64,000 bases of DNA from positions 3,038,001-3,102,000 of the forward strand of contig NZ_CP063304.1 in NCBI RefSeq assembly GCF_015159595.1, written 5' to 3'. Source of the DNA: Blautia liquoris (lineage in GTDB: Bacteria; Bacillota; Clostridia; Lachnospirales; Lachnospiraceae). The notes under the pieces were generated by a model. The model saw only the letters and a list, made by a program, of their open reading frames with translations. It searched no databases and had not been told where the DNA came from. Of the stretch, positions 7,535 to 15,785 are shown piece after piece. The stretch's first letter is position 1; the number at the start of each line of letters is the position of its first letter. The translations under genes and the position numbers were made by a program.

Positions 7535-8926
7535 TCACGATATTTTTCCGTTGAAAGCTGCAAGCAGACGTTCTGCAGCACTCTTGATCTCTTCCAGAGC
7601 TTTGACAGCATCTTCCCGGTTTGTAATATCTAACAGTTCTTGTCTTCCAGAGTCCGTTTTTTCACTTAAAGCAGGCTCTAAGCCGCGCTCATAAACACGG
7701 TCAATGACCCCGCAGGCCGATGTCATATTCGTCACCCGGTCGATTAGTATAAACTCACCCATGGTCTTATGATGATGAAATTCATCGAGAGGAATTTTCT
7801 GATCAAAAGTAATACGGCAAGATGCAAGTTCATTCTTCATAAGCGAATTGGCATCCTCATGTTCTCCACTATTCACATCGATGGAATATAGGATCTCACT
7901 GACCACACAGGGAATCGTCGTCGTTCCGATTTTAGCAAGAAATTCTGCCCCTTCGGCAAGTATCGTATCGTCCATCCACAAAATCCGGCATTCTGCCCGA
8001 TCGCTCACTGAAATTCCGGCATCCTTTTCAAGGACACATCCTCTGGATACATCGACTTCATGGTCCAGCAGAATCGTAACCGGCTGACCAGTTTTGGCCT
8101 GTAACACTTCCACGTCTCCAACATAGATGTCTTTTACAACAGCCTTCTCCCCACTTGGAAGAACTGTGATCTTATGACCTTTTTTTACCTCACCGGATTC
8201 AATCTCCCCCTGAAATCCCCGGAAATTATGATTCGGACGACAGACACGCTGAACGGGGAGATAAAATCCCTGTTCTTCCCTCTCATCTTTGACATCTGCT
8301 TGTTCAAGACAGGCGAGAAGCGGTAAACCGTGATACCAGTTCATGTTATCTGAGAGTTTTGTCACCTGGTCCCCCTCCGTCGCAGATACAGGTATCATCT
8401 TTACATCTTCCAATTTCAACTCATCGGCAAGATTTTCGATCTGATCTTGGATCTGAACAAACGCCTCTTTTCTATAGTTCATAAGATCCATCTTGTTTAC
8501 GGCAAAGATAAAGTGGCGGATACCCATCAGGGAGCAGATTCTAGCATGTCGTCTTGTCTGTGAAAGCACGCCTTTTGCAGCATCAATCAGAATCACTGCA
8601 AGATCAGCATAGGAAGCTCCGACAGCCATATTTCTTGTATATTCTTCATGACCGGGTGTATCCGCCACGATAAAGCTTCTCTTTTTTGTTGTGAAATAGC
8701 GGTATGCAACATCGATGGTAATCCCCTGCTCCCGCTCTGCAAGAAGCCCATCCAACAAAAGTGAATAATCCAGTTCCCCTCCCCTGCTTCCGACTTTCGA
8801 GTCCAGTTCCAGTGCATTTTTCTGATCTGCGTAAAGTAATTTAGAATCGTAAAGAATATGTCCGATCAGTGTGGATTTCCCGTCATCCACACTCCCACAG
8901 GTGATAAATTTCAGTAGTCCCTTCAT
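7535..8926 (-). CDS. cysN: Sulfate adenylyltransferase, GTPase subunit CysN
   Basis: A 463-residue EF-Tu-like GTPase that drives APS formation by CysD. The G1 motif GSVDDGKST lies near residue 12, the G3 motif DTPGHEEY near 90, and the G4 motif NKMD near 145. Beta-barrel domains follow, with a C-terminal helical tail. There is no APS kinase (CysC) fusion, which fits reduction of APS by the AprAB genes upstream. The ATG at 8926 shares a base with the cysD stop (TGATG). An upstream in-frame TTG is less likely. Confidence 0.95.
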   Translation of the reverse strand: MKGLLKFITCGSVDDGKSTLIGHILYDSKLLYADQKNALELDSKVGSRGGELDYSLLLDGLLAEREQGITIDVAYRYFTTKKRSFIVADTPGHEEYTRNMAVGASYADLAVILIDAAKGVLSQTRRHARICSLMGIRHFIFAVNKMDLMNYRKEAFVQIQDQIENLADELKLEDVKMIPVSATEGDQVTKLSDNMNWYHGLPLLACLEQADVKDEREEQGFYLPVQRVCRPNHNFRGFQGEIESGEVKKGHKITVLPSGEKAVVKDIYVGDVEVLQAKTGQPVTILLDHEVDVSRGCVLEKDAGISVSDRAECRILWMDDTILAEGAEFLAKIGTTTIPCVVSEILYSIDVNSGEHEDANSLMKNELASCRITFDQKIPLDEFHHHKTMGEFILIDRVTNMTSACGVIDRVYERGLEPALSEKTDSGRQELLDITNREDAVKALEEIKSAAERLLAAFNGKIS

Positions 8927-9825
8927 CAAAAATACCCCTCCCTTTTCCTTCTTTCCATGCTGCCCGCTGCTTCATGGTCGATTACCCGGCTGGTACGTTC
9001 CGAAGATACAGCACTTTTTGTTTCCTCTATAATCTGGTCAAGTGTCTCAGCGTCAGATTCATACCCTCCGGTAAGCGGATAACACCCCAGCGTGCGAAAA
9101 CGAACTTTTTTATACTGTATCTCCTCACCGGGAAGTAATTTCATCCTGTCATCGTCCACCATAATGATATCTCCGCCACGATATACAACGGGCCGCTCCC
9201 TCGCGAAGTAAAGAGGCACAATATCAATATCTTCCTGTTTGATATACTGCCAGATATCCTTCTCTGTCCAGTTGGAAATAGGAAATACACGGATACTTTC
9301 CCCCTTATTGATCCTTGAATTATATAATTTCCACATTTCCGGACGCTGGCTCTTCGGATCCCATGCGGAAGCTGCATTTCGGAAGGAAAAGATTCTCTCC
9401 TTCGCCCTGGACTGTTCCTCGTCTCGTCTTCCCCCGCCAAATGCTGCAGTAAACCCATATTTGATCAGTGCCTGCTTGAGTGCCTGTGTTTTCATAATAT
9501 CCGTGTATGCTGCCCCATGATCAAAGGGATTGATTCCCGCCCTGACTCCTTCCTGGTTCGTATACACCAGCATTTCTATACCATGTTTTTTTGCCGTCTG
9601 ATCACGAAATTCGATCATTTCATGGAATTTCCATGTCGTGTCGATATGTAGAAACGGGAACGGCGGTTTCTCCGGATAAAAAGCCTTCAGGGCCAGATGC
9701 AGCATCACAGAACTGTCCTTTCCTATTGAATAGAGCATAACAGGCTTTTCACAGTCCGCTGCGACCTCTCGCATGATATAGATGGCCTCCGCTTCCAATT
9801 CCTGTAAATGTGTTAATTGATTCAT
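8926..9825 (-). CDS. cysD: Sulfate adenylyltransferase subunit CysD
   Basis: A 299-residue PP-loop enzyme that transfers AMP from ATP to sulfate, giving APS. The P-loop-like motif is [13 protein letters not shown] near residue 32. LHIDTTWKF and [20 protein letters not shown] are diagnostic of CysD. It is coupled to cysN by stop/start overlap and lies 29 bases after aprB. A GGAG ribosome site precedes the ATG. Confidence 0.96.
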   Translation of the reverse strand: MNQLTHLQELEAEAIYIMREVAADCEKPVMLYSIGKDSSVMLHLALKAFYPEKPPFPFLHIDTTWKFHEMIEFRDQTAKKHGIEMLVYTNQEGVRAGINPFDHGAAYTDIMKTQALKQALIKYGFTAAFGGGRRDEEQSRAKERIFSFRNAASAWDPKSQRPEMWKLYNSRINKGESIRVFPISNWTEKDIWQYIKQEDIDIVPLYFARERPVVYRGGDIIMVDDDRMKLLPGEEIQYKKVRFRTLGCYPLTGGYESDAETLDQIIEETKSAVSSERTSRVIDHEAAGSMERRKREGYF

Positions 9826-9854
9826 CGAACTCTCCTTTCAAGTTTGCTTCTGCA

Positions 9855-10169
9855 CTAATACTGGTTGGATTTTCTCTGATCTACACGGATCGTTGTCTCC
9901 TGACCCTTAACATCTTTGACCTTCCATTCTCTTATAGGTCCTTTTATTTCGACAGTGAGTGTCGCACCCAGTCCACCCATATCCGGTCCCAGATACAGGC
10001 AGATTGCATCCATACCACATGTCTTCACGCAAGAGGCACAACCCCAGCAATCCCCTGGATGACAGATATAAGCCTTTCCCTCCGAATTCCTCTTGATCAG
10101 ATTTCCCGGACAGACGTCCATACATTTCCCGCATCCGACACACATACTTTTGTCAATTAGAATGCTCAT
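9855..10169 (-). CDS. aprB: AprB-like 4Fe-4S ferredoxin subunit of APS reductase
   Basis: A 104-residue iron-sulfur protein. Two clusters are indicated by CVGCGKCMDVCP near residue 10 and CWGCASCVKTCGMD near 40. A C-terminal beta region (GATLTVEIKGPIREWKV) is like AprB of assimilatory Firmicutes. It feeds electrons to AprA for reduction of APS to sulfite. The start at 10169 has AGGAGG at 8 bases and overlaps the aprA end by 17 bases, so the subunits are translationally coupled. Confidence 0.92.
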   Translation of the reverse strand: MSILIDKSMCVGCGKCMDVCPGNLIKRNSEGKAYICHPGDCWGCASCVKTCGMDAICLYLGPDMGGLGATLTVEIKGPIREWKVKDVKGQETTIRVDQRKSNQY

Positions 10170-11829
10170 ACCTCTCACCTCCTGCCACAAGTTCCCGATA
10201 AATGATTTGGAGTTTTCCATTTTCCATTCTGGAGTTCACATATAGATTCCATGCATCGCTCTGCTTAGGATAATCCATATTTTCACAGAAGCAATGCCAC
10301 CTTGTCTCTTTTCTCGCCCTCAGGTGGGCAATCAGTGTCTGACAGACCTCCAGCCGCTCTCGAACCTCATAGATCTTCATCAGATCATCCATATCATTTG
10401 CATTCAACTTTTTGCTGATATCAAAAAGCAATTTTATCTTTTCTTCAGCTATTCTCAGCTGATTCTGGTTAAATTGATAATCAGAGGATATACCGCCCGC
10501 ATATTGATCCATCACTTTTTGCATTGCCTCTTCCACCTGGTCGGTGGTAAAGATACAGCGATCGTTGTGGAAAAATGACAGATATTCCTGCTCTTTTCTT
10601 TTAATTTCAGATACCGAAACTGACATAAGTTCTCTGTCCCGGATATAGGAAAGAGCCGCTTTTGCAGCAATTTCTCCCTCCGCAAGCGCACCGGAAACGT
10701 ATTTCTGCGGACAACCTCCTGCTACATCTCCCGCCGCATACAGCCCGTGTATGGTAGTCTGCCTGCTGTAGTCAACCCAATATCCGCTAGCCGTATGACC
10801 TCCTACAATATAGGGTTCTGTCCCTTCGATTTCTACATCCTCAGCGCCGGGACCCTTTCTCTTCTCCATCCAGTGCAGTGTCTGCGACGGAGCCATATTC
10901 AGATATGCCCTGTAAAGCTCTTCCTCCTGTTCTTTTGATATGGCCTTTGTCTTCAAATAACATGGCCCTCTGCCCTCTATATTCTCACGAACTGTCCCAT
11001 ACACTCTCTCAGAAGTAGTACGTCCATACTTTTTTTCATAATTTTCCCCATAGGTGTTCACCTGCTCTGCACCGACTCCCTGTGCGATTGTACCTGTAGG
11101 TGCTATCGTATCCTTGCATCGAAGCGCAATAAAACGCATCTCGAATGTCGTCATTTCCGCCCCGGAACGAATTCCCATTGCATAGCCTGCCCCCGTGTTG
11201 AATGGAGAATACCACATCTTGTGTCTGGAAAATCCCGGATTATTGGGTCTGTATAATCCTGAAGCTCCTCCAGTTGTGCAGATCACGGCCTTTGCCTGAA
11301 TCAGATACCATACTTTCTCTTCCACATGGAATCCGAAGGCTCCCTTGATCTGATTGTCTTCCACCAGATAATCCGTGATATTAATATGATTCATTACCTT
11401 TACCTTTGGCAGGTTTTTTAGTGAGTCAGCCAGAATCGGTTTGATATTCTCCCCGTTAATCTTGATATTTCGCTTTCCCCGTGCGGTATATCCTCCATCT
11501 TCATCCTTTTGGATCACCAGACCAAGATCTTCTAACTTTTCTGTAACTTCATTGAGTTTTTCCGCCATGGAAAGGAGAAGATCCTCTCGCACGATGCCTT
11601 TGGCATCTTCTTTTGCATATTCCACGTAATCCTGCGGCGTCTGGCCTTTCGTAATATAGGCATTGATTGCATTTACTCCCGCGGCAAGACATCCACTTCT
11701 TCGAATGTTCGCCTTTTCTGCCACGAAAATACACGCATCGCTTTCGGAAGCTATCGTCAAGGCAGCAAAACAGCCTGCCGTTCCTCCGCCTATGATTAAT
11801 ATATCAGTCTTAATTCTTTCAAAATGCAT
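10153..11829 (-). CDS. aprA: Adenylylsulfate reductase alpha subunit AprA
   Basis: A 558-residue flavoprotein of the succinate dehydrogenase/fumarate reductase type that reduces APS to sulfite and AMP. The FAD-binding IIGGGTAGCFAALT is at about residues 12-25, with RRSGCLAAGVNAINAY following, and the second flavin region GLYAAGDVAGGCP lies near 380. Its place between sulfate import and CysDN points to assimilation rather than respiration, as no DsrAB genes are near. The start is set at the ATG at 11829 (AAGGAG upstream). The upstream in-frame extension is repeat-derived. Confidence 0.94.
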   Translation of the reverse strand: MHFERIKTDILIIGGGTAGCFAALTIASESDACIFVAEKANIRRSGCLAAGVNAINAYITKGQTPQDYVEYAKEDAKGIVREDLLLSMAEKLNEVTEKLEDLGLVIQKDEDGGYTARGKRNIKINGENIKPILADSLKNLPKVKVMNHINITDYLVEDNQIKGAFGFHVEEKVWYLIQAKAVICTTGGASGLYRPNNPGFSRHKMWYSPFNTGAGYAMGIRSGAEMTTFEMRFIALRCKDTIAPTGTIAQGVGAEQVNTYGENYEKKYGRTTSERVYGTVRENIEGRGPCYLKTKAISKEQEEELYRAYLNMAPSQTLHWMEKRKGPGAEDVEIEGTEPYIVGGHTASGYWVDYSRQTTIHGLYAAGDVAGGCPQKYVSGALAEGEIAAKAALSYIRDRELMSVSVSEIKRKEQEYLSFFHNDRCIFTTDQVEEAMQKVMDQYAGGISSDYQFNQNQLRIAEEKIKLLFDISKKLNANDMDDLMKIYEVRERLEVCQTLIAHLRARKETRWHCFCENMDYPKQSDAWNLYVNSRMENGKLQIIYRELVAGGERYEHSN

Positions 11830-11836
11830 GCTGCCT

Positions 11837-11877
11837 CTCCTTTCATGCAAACATGAAGCGCTTAATCTTTTTAACCC
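11837..11877 (-). repeat. Half copy of the interspersed hairpin repeat
   Basis: Minus strand GGGTTAAAAAGATTAAGCGC then TTCATGTTTGCATGAAA, a diverged left half of the 2,819 and 17,593 elements. It lies between cysA and aprA, just before the aprA ribosome binding site. Confidence 0.5.
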
Positions 11878-11886
11878 AGATATCAA

Positions 11887-12945
11887 TTAAATGATTAATG
11901 AATCATCTTTCATCACCTCATTTTCAAGCAAAAAAACCTCTCGCCCCTTAATCGCCAGAATCCGGTAGATGAACACGTCTACAGTCTCTTTGATGTCAAG
12001 CGGCGCCTCATCCGGTCCGCGGCCGGCCCGAAGCAGGAGGTCTCCCACTCTCACACGAATCTCAAAGCTGTTTCCCCGAAAAGACACATCCTCTACAACT
12101 CCCTCTGATGCAGAACTTTGATATTTGATATCTTCACTTTTTTTGCTGATCCTGACGTATTCCGGCCGTATGAGAGCTCCGGTCAGGCCTTGCACCCATG
12201 GGAAACTCCTAAGTTCGCTATAATCTCTCACCCAAACTCCATCCCCGAAAAATGTGGCAGCAAAGTCCGTGGCCGGTTTCTTATAGATCTCAACAGGTGT
12301 GCCTTTCTGCTCGATGCGCCCTTGATTTATGATGATGATCTCATCTGCGACCTCAATTGCCTCATCCTGATCATGAGTCACAAAGATACTCGTAATCCCA
12401 AGTGTTCGAATCATCTCCTTGAGCCAGCTTCGAAGTTCTTTTCTCACCTTCGCATCGATCGCAGCAAATGGTTCGTCGAGAAGCAGCAGCTGAGGTCCCG
12501 GGGCGAGAGCCCTGGCAAATGCAACCCTCTGGCGCTGGCCCCCGGATAACGCAGCGGGATATCTGTCTTCCAGGCCGTCAAGTCCAATCAGTCGGATCAA
12601 ATATTTTACTCGTTCATCAATTTTTCTTTTGTTTTCCTTCTGTACTCTAAGTCCAAATGCAATATTTTCATACACTGTCATATAACGAAACAATGCATAA
12701 TTTTGAAATACAAACCCGATTCCCCGCTCTCCTGCCGGGGTCTGATTGACCACTTTTCCATCGACCCGGATTTCTCCGGAATCCGGATCTTCCAAGCCAG
12801 CGATCATACGGAGAATCGTAGTCTTTCCGCCTCCGCTTGGTCCCAGAAGGCCCACCAGTTTTCCTTTTTCAATTCCAAAGCTGACATGATCCGAGACCTT
12901 TTCTGTCCCAAATGATTTATTAATATCTATAAGTTCTACATACAA
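11887..12945 (-). CDS. cysA: Sulfate/thiosulfate ABC transporter ATPase CysA
   Basis: A 352-residue ATPase. The Walker A is GPSGGGKTTILR near residue 35, the signature LSGGQRQRVAFARAL near 133, Walker B LLLLDEPFAAID near 153, and the switch His is in VTHDQDEA. The C-terminal 100 residues form the TOBE-type regulatory domain of CysA/PotA proteins (ALIRPEYVRI, VEDVSFRGNSFEIRV). The start codon is TTG at 12945, with GGGGGG at 8 bases. It is adjacent to cysW and powers the CysT/CysW channel. Confidence 0.95.
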   Translation of the reverse strand: MYVELIDINKSFGTEKVSDHVSFGIEKGKLVGLLGPSGGGKTTILRMIAGLEDPDSGEIRVDGKVVNQTPAGERGIGFVFQNYALFRYMTVYENIAFGLRVQKENKRKIDERVKYLIRLIGLDGLEDRYPAALSGGQRQRVAFARALAPGPQLLLLDEPFAAIDAKVRKELRSWLKEMIRTLGITSIFVTHDQDEAIEVADEIIIINQGRIEQKGTPVEIYKKPATDFAATFFGDGVWVRDYSELRSFPWVQGLTGALIRPEYVRISKKSEDIKYQSSASEGVVEDVSFRGNSFEIRVRVGDLLLRAGRGPDEAPLDIKETVDVFIYRILAIKGREVFLLENEVMKDDSLII

Positions 12946-12947
12946 CG

Positions 12948-13762
12948 TTATTTCCCCCCTTTAACTTCCACATAACTTTTGACGATCAGAAGAATCACGG
13001 CCAGAAAAACGAGAATTGAGGAGACTGCAAAAGCCGGGACATATGCAAACTCGTTGAACAGAATCTCGATGTGGAGCGGCAGCGTATTAGTTTTTCCCCG
13101 AAGATGCCCCGAGAGTACCGAAACGGCGCCGAATTCTCCCATTGCCCTTGCAGCACACAAGATTATCCCATAAAGCAGTGCCCACTTAATATGGGGAAAT
13201 GTGACTTTCCAAAATATCGTAAAACCATCTGCACCGAGAAGGGCAGCTGCCTCCTCCTCACCTGACCCCTGTGCCTCCATCACCGGAATAATTTCTCTTG
13301 ATATAAAGGGAAGTGTCACGAATATTGTTGCCAGAAGTACCCCAGGCACCGCAAACACGATATTTAGATTCATCTCTTTCAGATAAGGGTACAGCGGGCT
13401 CTGCCTTCCGAATGTCAGCAAAAAAATCAGTCCTGCAATAACCGGAGATATCGTTACCGGAAGATCGATCAGCGTTGTAAGCACCCGTTTCCCCTTATAA
13501 TGAAACTTCGTAGTCATCCACGCTGCCGCAAGTCCGAATATTGTATTACACATGACTGCAAAAATCGTTACTTTAAGCGTCAGCTGAAATGCCTTTCTGG
13601 TTAATAATCCGTTACCGCATTTTTATAAGCGTGAATTCCATCTCGAAAAGCAGTCCCCAGTACAACCATCAGCGGTAATACTAAAAATAATCCCATAAAA
13701 ACAAAACATATGACAATCAAAAAAAGCTTTGTAAAATTAGCGTCTGTTTCTTTTTTATTCAA
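12948..13762 (-). pseudogene. cysW: Sulfate ABC permease CysW, frameshifted
   Basis: Two frames together give a full CysW. The 5' piece starts at TTG 13762 (AGGAGG, 8-base spacing, right after the cysT stop), has a membrane helix, and runs to AFRDGIHAYKNAVTDY before a TAA at 13603-13601. The other piece continues in the -1 frame from about 13607 (LLTRKAFQLTLKVTIFAVM) to 12948 with the CysW core TLIDLPVTISPVIAGL and the EAA-loop region ISREIIPVMEAQGSGEEEAA. One missing base near 13607 would restore the gene. It may be a true disruption or a sequencing error, as all neighbours are intact. Confidence 0.85.
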
Positions 13763-13763
13763 T

Positions 13764-14597
13764 CTATCTTCCTCCTCTTACAATCCGGCCGCTCTTTGAC
13801 TGAATCAGGTTCATGGCGAATAGAACGAGAAAGGATGCCGCCAGCATAACGAGAGCAATTGCCGTTGCACTTGCATAATCGTACTCCTGAAGTTCTGACA
13901 TGATCATCAGAGGGGCAATCTCTGTCTCATATGGCTTGTTGCCTGCTATAAAGACCACGCTCCCGTATTCCCCCAGACATCTGCCAAAAGCCAGACCGAA
14001 CCCGGTAAGTAATGCCGGCCTTATCTCAGGAAATATTACTTTTCGAAAGATCTCTGCTCTCCCTGCCCCTAAAACCTGTGCCGCCTCTTCACAGGATGAA
14101 TCCATCTTTTCCAGAACCGGCTGCACGGCCCGCACGACAAATGGGATCCCGATAAAGATCAGGGCTATTGTAATTCCAAATTTGGTATAAGCGATATGAA
14201 TTCCCCACCGTGTAAAGATTCTTCCGATCCATCCCTGATCTGTGGTAAGTGCCGTCAAGGATATACCTGCAACTGCGGTTGGAAGTGCAAACGGAAGTTC
14301 AATCATCCCATCCATTACTTTCTTTCCAGGGAATTCATATTTCACCAGAACCCATGCGAGAATCAGTCCCATAACCGTATTGATAACAGATGCTGCAAAT
14401 GCGGTCTCAAAGCTCACTTTGAAACTCGCCAGAACCCGTTCCCTTGTAATCGTATGAATAAAATCATGAAAATCCATCTGTGCCGTGTATATAACAAGAG
14501 ATGCCATTGGAATCAGAACGATAACCCCAAGCATCGTAAGTGTAATCCCTGCCGTCATCCCAAAACCGGGAATCACCTTATTTCTCATAGATTTCAT
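13764..14597 (-). CDS. cysT: Sulfate ABC transporter permease CysT
   Basis: A 277-residue membrane protein with about six helices, the partner of CysW in the sulfate channel. It has the family motif MIELPFALPTAVAGISLTAL and the EAA loop CEEAAQVLGAGRAEIFRKVI. A late GRCLGEYGSVVFIAGN matches CysT. The start at ATG 14597 has GGAGG at 8 bases and overlaps the end of the binding-protein gene by 20 bases. The stop is directly followed by the cysW TTG start. Confidence 0.94.
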   Translation of the reverse strand: MKSMRNKVIPGFGMTAGITLTMLGVIVLIPMASLVIYTAQMDFHDFIHTITRERVLASFKVSFETAFAASVINTVMGLILAWVLVKYEFPGKKVMDGMIELPFALPTAVAGISLTALTTDQGWIGRIFTRWGIHIAYTKFGITIALIFIGIPFVVRAVQPVLEKMDSSCEEAAQVLGAGRAEIFRKVIFPEIRPALLTGFGLAFGRCLGEYGSVVFIAGNKPYETEIAPLMIMSELQEYDYASATAIALVMLAASFLVLFAMNLIQSKSGRIVRGGR

Positions 14598-15597
14598 CGA
14601 AGACACCTCCGTCTGAAAAATGCTCCTTCTGAGCCCGCTCCCATCCTCCAAAATGTTCGATCGTCACAAGGTTGATGTCTGTCTGAAACACATCAGCATA
14701 TTCTTTTAAAATATCAGTATTTGTAGGGCGGTAATAATTCTCTGCTGCAATTTTCTGTCCCTCAGCACTGTAGAGATATTTTAGATACTCCTCGGCTGCC
14801 TTTCTCGTACCACGCTCATCCACAACCTCATCTACCACTGCCACAGACGGCTGTGCCAGAATACTGACAGATGGTGTTACAATTTCAAAATCATCCGAAT
14901 CTCGGAGCGAAAGATAAGCTTCATTCTCCCAGGCAATCAGAACATCGCCCTGACCGTTCTCCACAAATGATGTCGTTGCTCCCCGTGCACCGGAATCCAA
15001 AACCAGAACATTTTGGTAGATCTTTTTTATATATTTCTTAATCTGCGATTTATCTTCACCGTACTTTTTCTCTGCAAATGCCCATGCTGCCAGATAGTTC
15101 CATCTGGCCCCGCCGGATGTCTTTGGATTCGGTGTTATAAGTTTCACATCGTCTGAGATCAGGTCATCCCAGTCCCGAATATCTTTCGGATTACCTTTTC
15201 TGACCAGAAAAACAATGGTTGATGTATATGGCGCACTGTCATACTTGTATTCGTCAGCCCACCCTTCGTCAATCAGACCTGTCTTTTGGATCGAGGTAAT
15301 ATCATACTCCAGTGCCAGAGTCACAACATCCGCAGGAAGACCATTTGCCACCTCAAGTGCCTGTTTACCGGAGCCCCCATGTGACTGTATAATCTCCACT
15401 TCCTGACCAGTTTCATCTTTCCAATGCTTCGCAAAGGCTAGGTTGTAGGCCTCATACAACTCCCGTGTCGGATCATAAGATACATTCGTAAGAGTTAATT
15501 GGTTCCCCTTCTGATCTGCCTGTTTTCCACATCCGCCCAGAGCAGATACTGTCACTGCAGATGCACACAATACGGCCAACCCCTTCATTCTTTTCAT
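14578..15597 (-). CDS. sbp: Sulfate-binding lipoprotein of the ABC importer
   Basis: A 339-residue extracellular lipoprotein. The signal peptide ends in a lipobox (SALGGC, Cys near residue 22). The mature part has the sulfate-binding protein motifs LTNVSYDPTRELYEAYN, QSHGGSGKQALEV, TPNPKTSGGARWNYLAAW and the GARGATTSF segment. The start is the ATG at 15597 behind AAAGGAGG. The ORF is open further upstream through the leader, but that part is regulatory. First gene of the sulfate operon; it delivers sulfate to CysTW. Confidence 0.95.
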   Translation of the reverse strand: MKRMKGLAVLCASAVTVSALGGCGKQADQKGNQLTLTNVSYDPTRELYEAYNLAFAKHWKDETGQEVEIIQSHGGSGKQALEVANGLPADVVTLALEYDITSIQKTGLIDEGWADEYKYDSAPYTSTIVFLVRKGNPKDIRDWDDLISDDVKLITPNPKTSGGARWNYLAAWAFAEKKYGEDKSQIKKYIKKIYQNVLVLDSGARGATTSFVENGQGDVLIAWENEAYLSLRDSDDFEIVTPSVSILAQPSVAVVDEVVDERGTRKAAEEYLKYLYSAEGQKIAAENYYRPTNTDILKEYADVFQTDINLVTIEHFGGWERAQKEHFSDGGVFDEIYEK

Positions 15598-15641
15598 CCC
15601 ATCCTCCTTTTTATTACCGGGATGCCGTCCCTGCCCGTATA

Positions 15642-15677
15642 TCAACAAAAAAACAGAGGCAGACGCATATGCAGCAT
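15642..15677 (-). CDS. Putative leader peptide MLHMRLPLFFC
   Basis: An 11-codon ORF starting at ATG 15677, with AGAGG 5 bases upstream, ending TGT TGA (Cys, stop). It lies inside the transcribed leader of the sulfate operon and covers the 3' arm of an intrinsic terminator. A ribosome paused at the Cys codon would sit on that arm. No database support was checked; the call rests on position, ribosome site and the terminal Cys. Confidence 0.5.
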   Translation of the reverse strand: MLHMRLPLFFC

Positions 15678-15688
15678 CCAAACCTCTG
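15647..15688 (-). terminator. Leader attenuator of the sulfate operon
   Basis: On the minus strand CAGAGG pairs with CCTCTG, and inside these GATGC pairs with GCGTC around a 7-base loop. Seven T residues follow directly. It lies between the promoter and the sbp gene, so it can end transcription early. Confidence 0.72.
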
Positions 15689-15731
15689 GTTTTCCAGTCA
15701 GTTCATCGATATTTACTTTTAATTGGAATTA

Positions 15732-15760
15732 ATTATAATTCTTATTCCCTATAATGTCAA
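15732..15760 (-). promoter_or_regulatory. Promoter of the sulfate operon
   Basis: A perfect consensus on the minus strand: TTGACA (15760-15755), 17 bases, TATAAT (15737-15732). The start near 15725 gives a leader of about 128 bases before sbp. Confidence 0.88.
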
Positions 15761-15767
15761 TAGGAAA
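15745..15767. promoter_or_regulatory. Operator-like inverted repeat, site 3
   Basis: TTCCCTAT, centre AATGTCA, then ATAGGAA, overlapping the -35 of the sulfate promoter. It is the same form as site 1 (7,433) and site 2 (7,476). It is probably bound by a sulfur-responsive repressor; the regulator is not in the window. Confidence 0.6.
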
Positions 15768-15785
15768 TATGGGATTTTCTATCGA

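Noticed and set aside
15598-15730. SAM (S-box) riboswitch in the sulfate leader
   Set aside because: The conserved S-box core sequences are missing; a short ORF plus terminator explains the leader better.
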